Positions 23,869-33,023 of a stretch of DNA of 49,323 nucleotides are shown one piece after another. The first letter of the stretch is position 1. Each line of letters starts with the position of its first letter. The translations under genes and the position numbers were made by a program. Source of the stretch: an uncultured Clostridium sp. GTDB lineage: Bacteria > Bacillota > Clostridia > TANB77 > CAG-465. The notes under the pieces were generated by a model. That model worked only from the letters and a program-made list of their open reading frames with translations. It searched no databases and was not told the origin of the DNA. The stretch is from positions 1-49,323 of the forward strand of contig USES01000007.1 of the NCBI GenBank assembly GCA_900553785.1, given 5' to 3'.

Positions 23869-25674
23869 TTGAAGGATTTAAGTAATATTAGAAATTTTAG
23901 TATTATAGCACACATAGATCATGGCAAGTCTACATTAGCAGATAGACTGCTTCTTCTAACTAATACAATGAAAGAACGAGATGCTAAAGAACAAGTGCTA
24001 GATAATATGGAAATAGAGCGTGAACGTGGTATAACAATAAAGTCTCAAGCAGTAAGAATGAAATATACTGCAAAAGATGGAAATGAGTATATATTAAACT
24101 TAATAGATACTCCAGGCCATGTGGATTTTAATTATGAGGTTTCAAGGTCTCTTGCTGCTTGTGAGGGAGCAATTCTTGTTGTTGATGCATGTCAAGGCGT
24201 AGAAGCACAAACCCTAGCTAATGTATATTTAGCCCTTGAAAATAATTTGGAAATATTACCTGTTATAAACAAGGTGGATTTACCTGCAGCAAGACCAGAT
24301 GAAGTAAAAGGAGAAATAGAAAATATAATAGGATTAGATGCGTCAAATGCTCCATGTATCTCTGCTAAAACTGGGCTTAATGTAGAAGAGGTGCTAGAGC
24401 AAATTGTAAACTATATACCTGCTCCAAAAGGAGATATAACTTCACCACTTAAAGCGTTAATATTTGACTCTAAATATGATAACTACAAAGGTGTAGTTGT
24501 GCATATTAGAGTTATGGATGGTATTGTAAAAAAAGGCGACACAATAGTTACGATGTCTAACGGCACTACATATGAAGTAGTTGAAACAGGATACTTCAAA
24601 GTTGGAGACTTTGAAGAGTGCGATAATTTGTCTGCAGGAGAAGTTGGATATATAACAGCAAGCATAAAAGATATTGGAGATATTAGAGTAGGTGATACAC
24701 TAACGCTTAAAAATAACATGGCGTCAGTCGCCCTACCTGGATATAAAGAAGTTAAATCTATGGTGTATGCTGGAATATTCCCAGCTGATGGGAGCGATTA
24801 TGAGGAGCTTAAAGAAGCACTTTTAAAATTAAAGCTAAATGATGCATCGCTAAATTATGAGCTTGAATCATCGGCTGCTTTAGGTCATGGATTTAGGTGT
24901 GGCTTTTTAGGTTTACTTCATATGGAAATTATTGAAGAAAGAATTGAACGCGAGTTTGGAATAAATATAATTACTACAGCACCATCTGTAATATACAAGG
25001 TATATAAAACAAACGGAGAAGTGTTGGAAGTATATAATCCAGCAGACTTACCAACTGCTCAAGAGATAGAAAAAATAGAAGAACCTATTGCCAGAGCAGA
25101 AATTATAGTGCCTAAAGAGTATGTAGGAAACATTATGGAACTTGCTACAGAAAGAAGAGCAGAGTATATAAATATGAAGTATATTGATGCTACACGTGTT
25201 GAACTTACATATATGATACCATTAAATGAAATTATTTATGATTTCTTTAATAGTTTAAAATCTAGATCTAAAGGTTATGCTTCTTTTGATTATGAAATTG
25301 ACCATTTTGCACCGTCAAATTTATCTAAATTAGATATATTGTTAAATGGTGATGCTGTTGATGCTTTGTCTTTCATAGTGCATAGGTCTAAAGCAGAAAC
25401 TAGGGGAAGAAAAATAGTAGAAAAGCTTAAAGAAGTAATTCCACGTCAGCTATTTGAAATACCAATTCAGGCTGCAATTGGTGGTAAAGTTATAGCTCGT
25501 GAAACTGTAAAAGCGATGAGGAAAGACGTGCTTGCTAAGTGTTATGGTGGAGATATTTCAAGAAAGAAAAAGTTACTAGAAAAACAAAAAGAAGGAAAGA
25601 AAAAAATGAGACAGATAGGAAGTGTAGAACTTCCATCAGAAGCATTTATGTCTGTTTTAAAACTTGATGATTGA
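23869..25674 (+). CDS. lepA: Elongation factor 4 (LepA)
   Basis: Ribosome-associated translational GTPase acting on stalled or back-translocating ribosomes. G1 is AHIDHGKST, G3 DTPGHVDF, G4 NKVD, with the EF-G-like domains and the LepA-specific C-terminal domain (RKKKLLEKQKEGKKKMRQIG). 601 residues is the standard length. The TTG start at 23869 follows CGGAGG. The stop overlaps the -35 of the galE promoter. Confidence 0.97.
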   Translation: MKDLSNIRNFSIIAHIDHGKSTLADRLLLLTNTMKERDAKEQVLDNMEIERERGITIKSQAVRMKYTAKDGNEYILNLIDTPGHVDFNYEVSRSLAACEGAILVVDACQGVEAQTLANVYLALENNLEILPVINKVDLPAARPDEVKGEIENIIGLDASNAPCISAKTGLNVEEVLEQIVNYIPAPKGDITSPLKALIFDSKYDNYKGVVVHIRVMDGIVKKGDTIVTMSNGTTYEVVETGYFKVGDFEECDNLSAGEVGYITASIKDIGDIRVGDTLTLKNNMASVALPGYKEVKSMVYAGIFPADGSDYEELKEALLKLKLNDASLNYELESSAALGHGFRCGFLGLLHMEIIEERIEREFGINIITTAPSVIYKVYKTNGEVLEVYNPADLPTAQEIEKIEEPIARAEIIVPKEYVGNIMELATERRAEYINMKYIDATRVELTYMIPLNEIIYDFFNSLKSRSKGYASFDYEIDHFAPSNLSKLDILLNGDAVDALSFIVHRSKAETRGRKIVEKLKEVIPRQLFEIPIQAAIGGKVIARETVKAMRKDVLAKCYGGDISRKKKLLEKQKEGKKKMRQIGSVELPSEAFMSVLKLDD

Positions 25675-25703
25675 TTGACAAAGTCATATTTTTAGTATAT
25701 TAT
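25675..25703 (+). promoter_or_regulatory. galE promoter
   Basis: TTGACA (25675-25680), 17 bp, TATTAT (25698-25703). It begins one base after the lepA stop codon. Confidence 0.8.
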
Positions 25704-25729
25704 GTACTAAGTTTTGAGGAGGTTATATT

Positions 25730-26731
25730 ATGACAGTATTAGTTACAGGAGGACTTGGATATATTGGAAGTCATACTTGTGTAGAAATTTTAAAAAATGG
25801 AGATAGACTAATAGTTGTAGACAATCTTTTAAATAGCAAAGAAGAAACTAAAACAAAAATAGAAAAAATTGCTGGTAGAGGATTTAAATTTTATCATGTA
25901 GATTTATTAGATAAAGAGGCTCTAGATAAAGTATTTAAAGAAAATACAATAGATGCCGTAATACATTTTGCTGGGCTTAAAGCAGTTGGCGAATCTGTGA
26001 AAAAGCCACTATTATATTATACAAATAACATTGTTGGTACTTTAAACTTATTAGAAGTAATGGAAAAATATGGCGTAAAAAAGTTAGTATTTAGTTCGTC
26101 AGCTACAGTATATGGTAATCCAGATAAAGTGCCTATTACTGAAGATATGCCACTTTCTACTACAAATCCATATGGTAGTACAAAACTTATGATAGAAAAT
26201 ATATTAAAAGATATGTGTGTTGCAGATACTGACTTAAAAGTTGTTATATTAAGGTATTTTAATCCTATTGGTGCACATGAAAGTGGTATAATTGGCGAAG
26301 ATCCAAATGGAATACCTAATAATCTTATGCCATACATCTGCAAAGTTGCAAGTGGCAAACTTGCTGAGCTTAGCGTTTTTGGTTGTGATTATGATACTCA
26401 TGATGGAACTGGCGTAAGAGATTATATACATGTTGTAGATTTAGCTAAAGGTCATATGAAAGCTTTAGAAAAATTAGATAAAAACAACTGTGGAGCATTT
26501 GTATATAACTTAGGTACAGGTATAGGTTATAGCGTTCTAGATATAGTAAAAGCATTTGAAAATACAAATGGTATAGAGATTAAATATAAAATTGTAGAAA
26601 GAAGACCTGGGGATATTGCAAAGTGTTTTGCAGATCCTACTAAAGCTGCACGTGAGCTTGACTGGAAAGCAGAAAAAACATTGGAAGATATGGTAAAAGA
26701 TGCTTGGAATTATGAAAAAAATAATTCTTAG
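25730..26731 (+). CDS. galE: UDP-glucose 4-epimerase
   Basis: Short-chain dehydrogenase-type epimerase interconverting UDP-glucose and UDP-galactose. The NAD-binding GGLGYIGSHT is at residues 7-16, the VIHFAGLKAVGES and SSSATVYGNP blocks follow, and the catalytic YGSTK is present. RYFNPIGAHESG and the RPGDIAKCFADP C-terminal block are typical. 333 residues, ATG after GAGGAGG. It likely feeds surface polysaccharide or wall polymer synthesis. Confidence 0.95.
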   Translation: MTVLVTGGLGYIGSHTCVEILKNGDRLIVVDNLLNSKEETKTKIEKIAGRGFKFYHVDLLDKEALDKVFKENTIDAVIHFAGLKAVGESVKKPLLYYTNNIVGTLNLLEVMEKYGVKKLVFSSSATVYGNPDKVPITEDMPLSTTNPYGSTKLMIENILKDMCVADTDLKVVILRYFNPIGAHESGIIGEDPNGIPNNLMPYICKVASGKLAELSVFGCDYDTHDGTGVRDYIHVVDLAKGHMKALEKLDKNNCGAFVYNLGTGIGYSVLDIVKAFENTNGIEIKYKIVERRPGDIAKCFADPTKAARELDWKAEKTLEDMVKDAWNYEKNNS

Positions 26732-26756
26732 ATATATTAAATTTGTGTGAGGTAAT

Positions 26757-26795
26757 TTTAGGCTATAGTGTAGATGCTATAGCCTAAAGTTTACC
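26757..26795 (+). terminator. Hairpin after galE
   Basis: TTTAGGCTATAG (26757-26768) pairs perfectly with CTATAGCCTAAA (26777-26788). Only GTTTACC follows, so termination may be weak. Confidence 0.6.
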
Positions 26796-26810
26796 TTGTA
26801 CTTATGTTTG

Positions 26811-26839
26811 TTGAAAATATTAAAGTAATGTAATATAAT
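26811..26839 (+). promoter_or_regulatory. recD2 promoter
   Basis: TTGAAA (26811-26816), 17 bp, TATAAT (26834-26839). Confidence 0.8.
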
Positions 26840-26866
26840 ATGAAGTAAAAAGAGAGGAAGAGAATT

Positions 26867-29044
26867 TTGCAGTTAAGTGGGAAAGTTTCTAATATAATTT
26901 ATCACAATGAAAAGAATGGTTACACAGTATTTTTGTTAAAATCTGAAGGAGATTATATAACTGTAGTTGGTGATGGTACTGGAGTTGAGGCAGGAGATAC
27001 TATAAATATAGAAGGAGAGTTTACTTATCACAAAACATATGGTGAGCAATTTTCATTTTCTAAACTTGAAAAAGAATTACCAGCAGATAGTGAGTCACTT
27101 GTAACATACATTGCAAATAGTGAAGTAAAAGGCGTTGGTGAAAAGACAGCACAGAGGATAATTAAAAAGTTCGGTGATGATGCCTTGGAAGTTATTAGAT
27201 ACAAACCAGATTTATTAGTAAGCATTAAAGGCATGAATGAAGAGAGAGCAGAACAGCTTAGCGAGTATATAAATAATGAATGGGAAAGATGGAATCTTAC
27301 AAGCTTTCTTTCTAAAAATAATATCGGGCTTAAGATGGCAATGAAAATTTATGATGCTTTAGGAATAAATGCTATCAATATAATTAAAGAAAATCCGTAT
27401 TCTCTTATGGAGTTTGTTTCTTCACTGGATTTTAAGACAGTGGATAAGTTAGCATATAATTTGAATGTAGATAGAACATCTGATGATAGAATTAAAGGTG
27501 GAATAATATACCTGTTAAGTTATTTTATTAAAGAAGGAAATACATGCGTAAAAAAAGATTTGTTAAATGAATATGCTTCTCGTATGTTGGAAGTAAGTAG
27601 TGATTGTATAGAAAAAGCTTATAAAAGTCTTATACTAAAAGACAAGATTGTAATTGAGACAGCACAAAGTATAGAGTATGTATATAGAAAAAGTATGTAT
27701 CAGGCTGAAAAAAATATAGCAGAGCACTTGAAAATATTAACTGAAAATTCATCTAATAAATTTAAGCTTGAAAAAGATCTTGAAGAAGTAGCTAGAGATT
27801 TAAATATAGTGTTATCTCCTACACAGGAAGAAGCTATAAAAATGTGTATAAACAATAATCTTTCTGTAATTACTGGCGGACCTGGAACAGGTAAAACTAC
27901 TATAATTAAATGTATTATAGATATTTTAAAGAGAAAAAATATGTCATACGTTTTAGCTGCACCAACTGGAAGAGCTGCAAAGCGTATTACAGAAACGACT
28001 GGTGAAAATGCCAAAACTATACATAGATTACTTGAAATTACAAAGGTAGAAGAAGGAGATTTTGATTCACAGGTAGATTTCCCAATAGATGTTATAGACG
28101 CAGATGTTGTAATAGTAGATGAAGCCTCAATGATAGATGTTTTACTTATGAATAATTTAGTTAAAGGGCTTAAAAGTAATTCTAAACTAATAATTGTAGG
28201 AGATGCTGACCAATTACCGTCAGTTGGACCTGGAAAAGTTTTAAAAGACATAATTGAGTCTGGAATAGCTCATACTATCTTTTTGACAGAAATTTATAGA
28301 CAGAGTGCCAAATCAGATATTATTATGTCGGCTCACGCTATTAAAGCAGGAGAACATATCACATTTAAAAAAGACAATACTGATATGTATTTTATAGAAT
28401 CAGATTCTGTAGATGATGTTGTAAAAGAAATACAAAGTTTGGTAGATTATAGACTTAAAGCTAAGTATGATGAAGGCTTTTTGGGAGATATTCAAATTCT
28501 TACTCCAATTAAAAAATCCGCTATAGGTACATATGAATTAAATAAAGTTTTGCAAAAAATTAAGTTAAATCCTACAGATAATATGATTCATAGAAAAAGT
28601 GGAGATAGGGTTTTCTATGAAGAAGACAAAGTAATGCAAGTGGTAAATAATTATGATAAAAATTACGATTTAGATGGAGTACAGGGAACAGGAATATATA
28701 ATGGAGACATGGGAAGAATAATTAAGATAAACACAGCTGAGCAATATTTGACAGTCGAATTTGATGATAGAAGACGTGCTAAATATGATTTTGATGAGCT
28801 TGACGAATTAGAGCATGCATATGCTATTACTGTTCACAAATCTCAAGGAAGTGAATTTAATACTGTAATAATTCCATTATATATATGTTATGAAAAACTG
28901 TTTAATAGAAACCTTTTATACACAGCAATGACTAGAGCAAAGAATTTGCTTATATTTGTAGGCAGGCAAGCTGTTATAAATTATATGATAGATAATACTA
29001 ATGAAAAATCTCGTGAATCAGGTTTGAAAAGAAAGTTAATGTAA
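26867..29044 (+). CDS. recD2: RecD2-type DNA helicase
   Basis: Superfamily 1B 5'-3' helicase of the RecBC-independent RecD2 family, involved in replication fork maintenance and repair. N-terminal OB-fold-like region (YHNEKNGYTVFLLKSEGD), helix-hairpin-helix region (VKGVGEKTAQRI), Walker A GGPGTGKTT, Walker B VVIVDEASM, and C-terminal motif VI ITVHKSQGSEF with LYTAMTRAK. 725 residues is at the lower end for the family. TTG start at 26867 after GAGAGGAAGAG. No recB or recC is nearby. Confidence 0.94.
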   Translation: MQLSGKVSNIIYHNEKNGYTVFLLKSEGDYITVVGDGTGVEAGDTINIEGEFTYHKTYGEQFSFSKLEKELPADSESLVTYIANSEVKGVGEKTAQRIIKKFGDDALEVIRYKPDLLVSIKGMNEERAEQLSEYINNEWERWNLTSFLSKNNIGLKMAMKIYDALGINAINIIKENPYSLMEFVSSLDFKTVDKLAYNLNVDRTSDDRIKGGIIYLLSYFIKEGNTCVKKDLLNEYASRMLEVSSDCIEKAYKSLILKDKIVIETAQSIEYVYRKSMYQAEKNIAEHLKILTENSSNKFKLEKDLEEVARDLNIVLSPTQEEAIKMCINNNLSVITGGPGTGKTTIIKCIIDILKRKNMSYVLAAPTGRAAKRITETTGENAKTIHRLLEITKVEEGDFDSQVDFPIDVIDADVVIVDEASMIDVLLMNNLVKGLKSNSKLIIVGDADQLPSVGPGKVLKDIIESGIAHTIFLTEIYRQSAKSDIIMSAHAIKAGEHITFKKDNTDMYFIESDSVDDVVKEIQSLVDYRLKAKYDEGFLGDIQILTPIKKSAIGTYELNKVLQKIKLNPTDNMIHRKSGDRVFYEEDKVMQVVNNYDKNYDLDGVQGTGIYNGDMGRIIKINTAEQYLTVEFDDRRRAKYDFDELDELEHAYAITVHKSQGSEFNTVIIPLYICYEKLFNRNLLYTAMTRAKNLLIFVGRQAVINYMIDNTNEKSRESGLKRKLM

Positions 29045-29066
29045 TTAAAATGAGGCGGTAAATATA

Positions 29067-29098
29067 AAAAGCTCTTACTGATTGATGTAAGAGCTTTT
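29067..29098. terminator. Bidirectional terminator between recD2 and the Crp/Fnr gene
   Basis: AAAAGCTCTTAC (29067-29078) and GTAAGAGCTTTT (29087-29098) form a 12-bp stem with an 8-nt loop; the A and T ends give T runs in both directions. Confidence 0.85.
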
Positions 29099-29714
29099 AC
29101 ATATTTAACTTTATGTGTCTTCCATGTGTTTCAATAAAACCCTCTTCTTTGAGATTTTTCAGTTCGCGAGTCATTGCACACCTATCTATTGCGAGGAAGT
29201 CTGCAAGTTCGGTATAACTAAACGGTATAGTAAGCTGTCTGCCTTTTGCAAAAGTTTCAAAATATGCAAGTAATTTTGTACGTATAGTTTTTTTAGCAAG
29301 TAGTTCTATACGTATATTTTTTTTGTTTATTTCTTCTGTTGTAATATCCAATATATTTAGCACAAATTGTACATAGCTTTCATTACTAGAATATGGTTTA
29401 GTTAATATTCTATCATAGTCAAAAAGAAGAATAGAACAATCTTCTTTTGCTATAAGAGAAAAATCTTCATTATTTAGAGAAGACATTATTGAGCCAAATA
29501 ACATATGAGGCTCTAAATCTTGTACGATAATTTTATTGCCTTCATAATCCTCTTTTATAATTTGGGCAGTGCCTGTTAAAACAATGCCTAAAATATTTTG
29601 GTAAATAAACTTTTCTAACTTAGAGCTTTTTTTAAGATTTACTGTGTTCGCAATTAAGCTTTTTATTAGTTTTTCCTGCTCTTTCGGGGTTATTTTATAA
29701 AAAATATCTTTCAT
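29097..29714 (-). CDS. Crp/Fnr-family transcription regulator
   Basis: 205 residues with an N-terminal cyclic-nucleotide-binding-like beta roll (GTAQIIKEDYEGNKIIVQDL) and a C-terminal winged helix-turn-helix (YTELADFLAIDRCAMTRELK). It has only two Cys (KEDC, DRC), so it is not a classical [4Fe-4S] FNR; the effector is unknown. ATG 29714 follows AGGTGG. It is divergent from nrdD, and a perfect palindrome lies between them, overlapping the -35 of this gene's own promoter. I infer it controls anaerobic deoxyribonucleotide synthesis and itself. Confidence 0.9.
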   Translation of the reverse strand: MKDIFYKITPKEQEKLIKSLIANTVNLKKSSKLEKFIYQNILGIVLTGTAQIIKEDYEGNKIIVQDLEPHMLFGSIMSSLNNEDFSLIAKEDCSILLFDYDRILTKPYSSNESYVQFVLNILDITTEEINKKNIRIELLAKKTIRTKLLAYFETFAKGRQLTIPFSYTELADFLAIDRCAMTRELKNLKEEGFIETHGRHIKLNM

Positions 29715-29753
29715 TTTCTCCACCTAAACTTGCCATAATTCTGTTACAGAAAT

Positions 29754-29782
29754 ATAATATCATTTTTAGATAATTGTTGCAA
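29754..29782 (-). promoter_or_regulatory. Promoter of the Crp/Fnr gene
   Basis: Leftward TTGCAA (29782-29777), 17 bp, TATTAT (29759-29754). Its -35 lies within the palindrome at 29773-29792, which suggests autorepression. Confidence 0.75.
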
Positions 29783-29792
29783 GTGCAACAAT
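29773..29792. promoter_or_regulatory. Perfect palindrome, probable Crp/Fnr operator for nrdDG
   Basis: ATTGTTGCA-AG-TGCAACAAT: 9-bp perfect arms with a 2-bp centre. Its centre (29782.5) is about 41.5 bp upstream of the start predicted from the nrdD -10 (TATATT, 29812-29817), the classic class II activator position. Confidence 0.75.
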
Positions 29793-29811
29793 AAACTTTT
29801 TGTTTATATGG

Positions 29812-29817
29812 TATATT
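29812..29817 (+). promoter_or_regulatory. nrdD -10 element without a recognisable -35
   Basis: TATATT at 29812-29817. At the right distance upstream (29789-29794) there is no -35-like hexamer but the right arm of the palindrome, consistent with an activator-dependent promoter. Confidence 0.6.
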
Positions 29818-29844
29818 TATCTTGACCAAAGGGGAGGAATATAT

Positions 29845-32004
29845 ATGAAAGTTATAAAAAGAGATGGACATATGGTAGATTACTGTCCTGAAAAGATTGA
29901 AATTGCTATTGAAAAGGCTAATGCCGAGGTGGCAGAAGAGGACAGAGTATCTGAAATTCAAATCAAAAACATTATTAAATATATCGAAGGACTAAAGAAA
30001 AAAAGAATATTAGTTGAAGATATCCAAGATATAATTGAGATGCGTTTAATGAGTCTTGGAAAATATACTTTAGCTAAAGAATATATAACTTACAGATATA
30101 CAAGAGAACTTGTTAGAAGAAGTAACACAACGGATCTTTCTATAAAAGAGCTTATAGACGGTGAAAATGAGTATTGGAACACAGAAAATTCAAATAAGAA
30201 TGCTAAAGTTGTAACTACTCAAAGAGATTATCTTGCGGGAATAACTAGTACAGATATAACAAGAAGATTTTTGCTTCCTGAAAACGTTGTAAAAGCACAT
30301 GATGAAGGAATAATTCATTTTCATGATGCAGATTACTTTGCACAAAACGCACTTCACAACTGTGACCTTATAAATCTTGAAGATATGTTACAAAACGGAA
30401 CTAACATAAATGGGGTAATGATAGAAAAACCTCATAGATTTTTGACTGCTATGACTATAGCAACACAGCTTATTACTGCTGTTTCATCAAGTCAATATGG
30501 TGGAGCTACAATAACTCTTACTCATTTAGTTCCTTTTGTTAGATCAAGCTATAATTATTATTTAAAAAAATATGAACAAAGAAATTTGTCACCTGAACAA
30601 TGTGAAAAGTTTGCAAAGGAAGATTTAAAGAAAGAAATTACTGATGGAGTTCAAACATTCCAATACCAAATAAATTCAATGACTACAACAAATGGTCAAG
30701 CACCATTTTTAAGTGTTTGTATGTATCTTGGTGAAACTGAAGAATACAAGGAAGAACTTGCAATGGTAATAGAAGAAGTATTACGTCAACGTATTCAAGG
30801 AATGAAAAATGAAAAAGGTGTATATATTACTCCAGCATTTCCAAAATTGTTATATGTTTTGGAAGAAGATAACATTCATGAAGATAGTAAGTACTATTAT
30901 TTAACACGTCTAGCTGCAGAATGTACTGCAAAAAGAATGGTACCAGATTATATATCTGAAAAGATAATGAAACAATTAAAGATAGATAAAAACGGAGATG
31001 GTCAATGTTATCCATGTATGGGATGTCGTTCTTTCTTAACGCCATATGTAGATAATCATGGTAATCCAAAATACTATGGAAGATTTAATCAAGGAGTTGT
31101 AACAATAAATCTTGTTGATGTTGCATTATCTGCAGATAAAGACTTCAATTTATTCTGGAAGATATTTGAAGAAAGATTGGAATTGTGCCATACTGCACTT
31201 CAAATTAGACATAAAAGACTTAGCAAAGCTACATCTGATGTTGCACCTATTTTGTGGCAACATGGAGCTTTAGCAAGACTTAAAAAAGGAGAAAGCATAC
31301 ATGAACTTCTTCATCATGGATATTCTACAATATCTTTAGGATATGCAGGACTTTATGAGTGTGTTAAATTTATGACAGGCCATTCTCATACAGATAATGG
31401 AAAAGGAAAAGAATTTGCACTAGAAGTTATGCAAAAGATGAATGATAAATGTAAAGAGTGGAAAGAAAAAGAAGATATAGATTATAGTGTATATGGAACT
31501 CCAATAGAGTCAACTACATACAAATTTGCAAAATGCTTAAGAGAACGTTTTGGAAAGATTAAGGGAATTACAGATAGAGATTATATAACTAATTCATATC
31601 ACGTACCTGTATTTGAAGAAATTGATGCATTTACTAAACTTAAATTCGAAAGTGAATTTCAAAGATTAAGCCCTGGAGGAGCAATAAGCTATATAGAGAC
31701 TCCAAACTTGACTAATAATTTGGATGCAGTATTAGAAGTAATTAGGTTCATATATGATAATATAATGTATGCAGAACTTAATACTAAGTCTGATTATTGC
31801 CAACAATGTGGTTATACAGGAGAGATATTAATAGATGATAATCTTGAATGGTATTGTCCTGAATGTGGTAATCGTGACCATGATAAGTTAAATGTTGCAA
31901 GAAGAACATGCGGATACATAGGAACAAACTTCTGGAACAAAGGAAGAACTCAAGAGATAAAAGAAAGAGTAATGCATATAGACAACAAAGAAGAAGAGTG
32001 TTAG
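29845..32004 (+). CDS. nrdD: Anaerobic (class III) ribonucleoside-triphosphate reductase
   Basis: Glycyl-radical enzyme reducing NTPs to dNTPs without oxygen. ATG 29845 follows GGGGAGG; an upstream in-frame ATG at 29800 is rejected because it precedes the ribosome site. The N-terminal ATP-cone is KVIKRDGHMVDYCPEKIEIAI. The active-site region has CYPCMGCRSFL, and the C terminus has a zinc site (CQQCGYTG, CPECGNRD) and the glycyl radical loop RRTCGYIGTNFW. 719 residues is normal. Followed at one base by its activase gene. Confidence 0.97.
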   Translation: MKVIKRDGHMVDYCPEKIEIAIEKANAEVAEEDRVSEIQIKNIIKYIEGLKKKRILVEDIQDIIEMRLMSLGKYTLAKEYITYRYTRELVRRSNTTDLSIKELIDGENEYWNTENSNKNAKVVTTQRDYLAGITSTDITRRFLLPENVVKAHDEGIIHFHDADYFAQNALHNCDLINLEDMLQNGTNINGVMIEKPHRFLTAMTIATQLITAVSSSQYGGATITLTHLVPFVRSSYNYYLKKYEQRNLSPEQCEKFAKEDLKKEITDGVQTFQYQINSMTTTNGQAPFLSVCMYLGETEEYKEELAMVIEEVLRQRIQGMKNEKGVYITPAFPKLLYVLEEDNIHEDSKYYYLTRLAAECTAKRMVPDYISEKIMKQLKIDKNGDGQCYPCMGCRSFLTPYVDNHGNPKYYGRFNQGVVTINLVDVALSADKDFNLFWKIFEERLELCHTALQIRHKRLSKATSDVAPILWQHGALARLKKGESIHELLHHGYSTISLGYAGLYECVKFMTGHSHTDNGKGKEFALEVMQKMNDKCKEWKEKEDIDYSVYGTPIESTTYKFAKCLRERFGKIKGITDRDYITNSYHVPVFEEIDAFTKLKFESEFQRLSPGGAISYIETPNLTNNLDAVLEVIRFIYDNIMYAELNTKSDYCQQCGYTGEILIDDNLEWYCPECGNRDHDKLNVARRTCGYIGTNFWNKGRTQEIKERVMHIDNKEEEC

Positions 32005-32005
32005 T

Positions 32006-32497
32006 ATGAGATATAATAAAATTCGTAAAATGGATATAGCAGATGGACCAGGAGTAAGGGTATCAATATTTTTCCAAGGATGTGAATTCAAGTGTAAAAA
32101 TTGTTTTAACCCAGAGACACATGATTTTAATGGTGGTAAGGAATTTACAGATGAAACAATAAAACATATATTGGAGCTTTGTGATAAAGAATATATAGCA
32201 GGTCTATCAATACTTGGTGGTGAACCAATGCATCCTAGAAATATTGATGGGACAAAAAAACTTGCGAAGGCATTTAAAGAAAAGTTTCCCCAAAAAACAA
32301 TTTGGGTGTGGACTGGTTTTCTGTTTGATAAAGATTTAAAAGATAAAGAGGTTATGAAATATATAGATGTTTTGGTAGATGGAAGATATGTAGATGAGCT
32401 TCACAATCCTACATTAAAATGGAAAGGTTCTAGCAATCAAAGAGTAATTGATGTTAAAAAGTCTTTTTTGAGTGGCAATGTATGTATACTGGAATAA
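32006..32497 (+). CDS. nrdG: Anaerobic ribonucleotide reductase activating enzyme
   Basis: Radical-SAM activase that installs the glycyl radical on NrdD. The cluster motif CEFKCKNC (CxxxCxxC) follows DGPGVRVSIFFQG; SILGGEPMHP and VWTGF are family blocks. 163 residues. ATG 32006 is two bases after the nrdD stop, with no separate ribosome site, so translation is coupled. Confidence 0.95.
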   Translation: MRYNKIRKMDIADGPGVRVSIFFQGCEFKCKNCFNPETHDFNGGKEFTDETIKHILELCDKEYIAGLSILGGEPMHPRNIDGTKKLAKAFKEKFPQKTIWVWTGFLFDKDLKDKEVMKYIDVLVDGRYVDELHNPTLKWKGSSNQRVIDVKKSFLSGNVCILE

Positions 32498-32518
32498 AGT
32501 CGCAAATATATAATAGCT

Positions 32519-32547
32519 AAAAAGCCCCCTTAAAAGGGGCTTTTTAG
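32519..32547. terminator. Terminator after nrdG, shared with the leftward small gene
   Basis: AAAAAGCCCC and GGGGCTTTTT form the stem around CTTAAAA, with A and T runs suitable for both directions. Confidence 0.85.
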
Positions 32548-32822
32548 CATGAAGTCGATTGAACAAATTGAATAAAGTTGTTTAATTTTGTGGGTGTTGG
32601 GAAAATTAGTGAAAAGCTGACAGTAAGCTCTGACTTTACTGGATTTGGAAGAGCGTGATTATTTAAAACTTTTCCATCAAAATGAGATGCAATGTCGATA
32701 AAGTCAATAGCACTTTCTAATAGTTTTTGGCTGATTTCGTTATCATGTGTTTCACCGATTACCCGTATAATAGAAAGAAAACCGATGCGTTCAAATGTCC
32801 ATTTTACTTCAACAGGTTGCAT
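32544..32822 (-). CDS. 92-residue protein of unknown function
   Basis: ATG 32822 follows AAGGAGG at a good distance. The soluble protein has an N-terminal beta hairpin-like stretch (VEVKWTFERIGFLSIIRV), an amphipathic helix (SQKLLESAIDFIDIASHF) and a final polar strand region. I recognise no family. It is monocistronic, converges on nrdG, and is divergent from the KAP-like NTPase gene. Confidence 0.75.
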   Translation of the reverse strand: MQPVEVKWTFERIGFLSIIRVIGETHDNEISQKLLESAIDFIDIASHFDGKVLNNHALPNPVKSELTVSFSLIFPTPTKLNNFIQFVQSTSC

Positions 32823-32891
32823 ATTGATACCTCCTTGTGTAAGTGAGTCACATAAAAAATTATTTATCTAGTTTATAAATTGAATACAGAT

Positions 32892-32920
32892 ATTTTAACA
32901 TAGAATATAAGATTAGTCAA
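32892..32920 (-). promoter_or_regulatory. Promoter of the 92-residue gene
   Basis: Leftward TTGACT (32920-32915), 17 bp, TAAAAT (32897-32892). Confidence 0.7.
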
Positions 32921-32971
32921 TATAAAAGTTTACATAAATGATGTAGGCTCGAAATGTAAAACTAATAGCTC

Positions 32972-33000
32972 TTGCTAATCTTTGAGCAGTGTTATATAAT
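32972..33000 (+). promoter_or_regulatory. Promoter of the KAP-like NTPase
   Basis: TTGCTA (32972-32977), 17 bp, TATAAT (32995-33000). Confidence 0.75.
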
Positions 33001-33023
33001 ATCATTTAAGTGAGGGGTTATGT

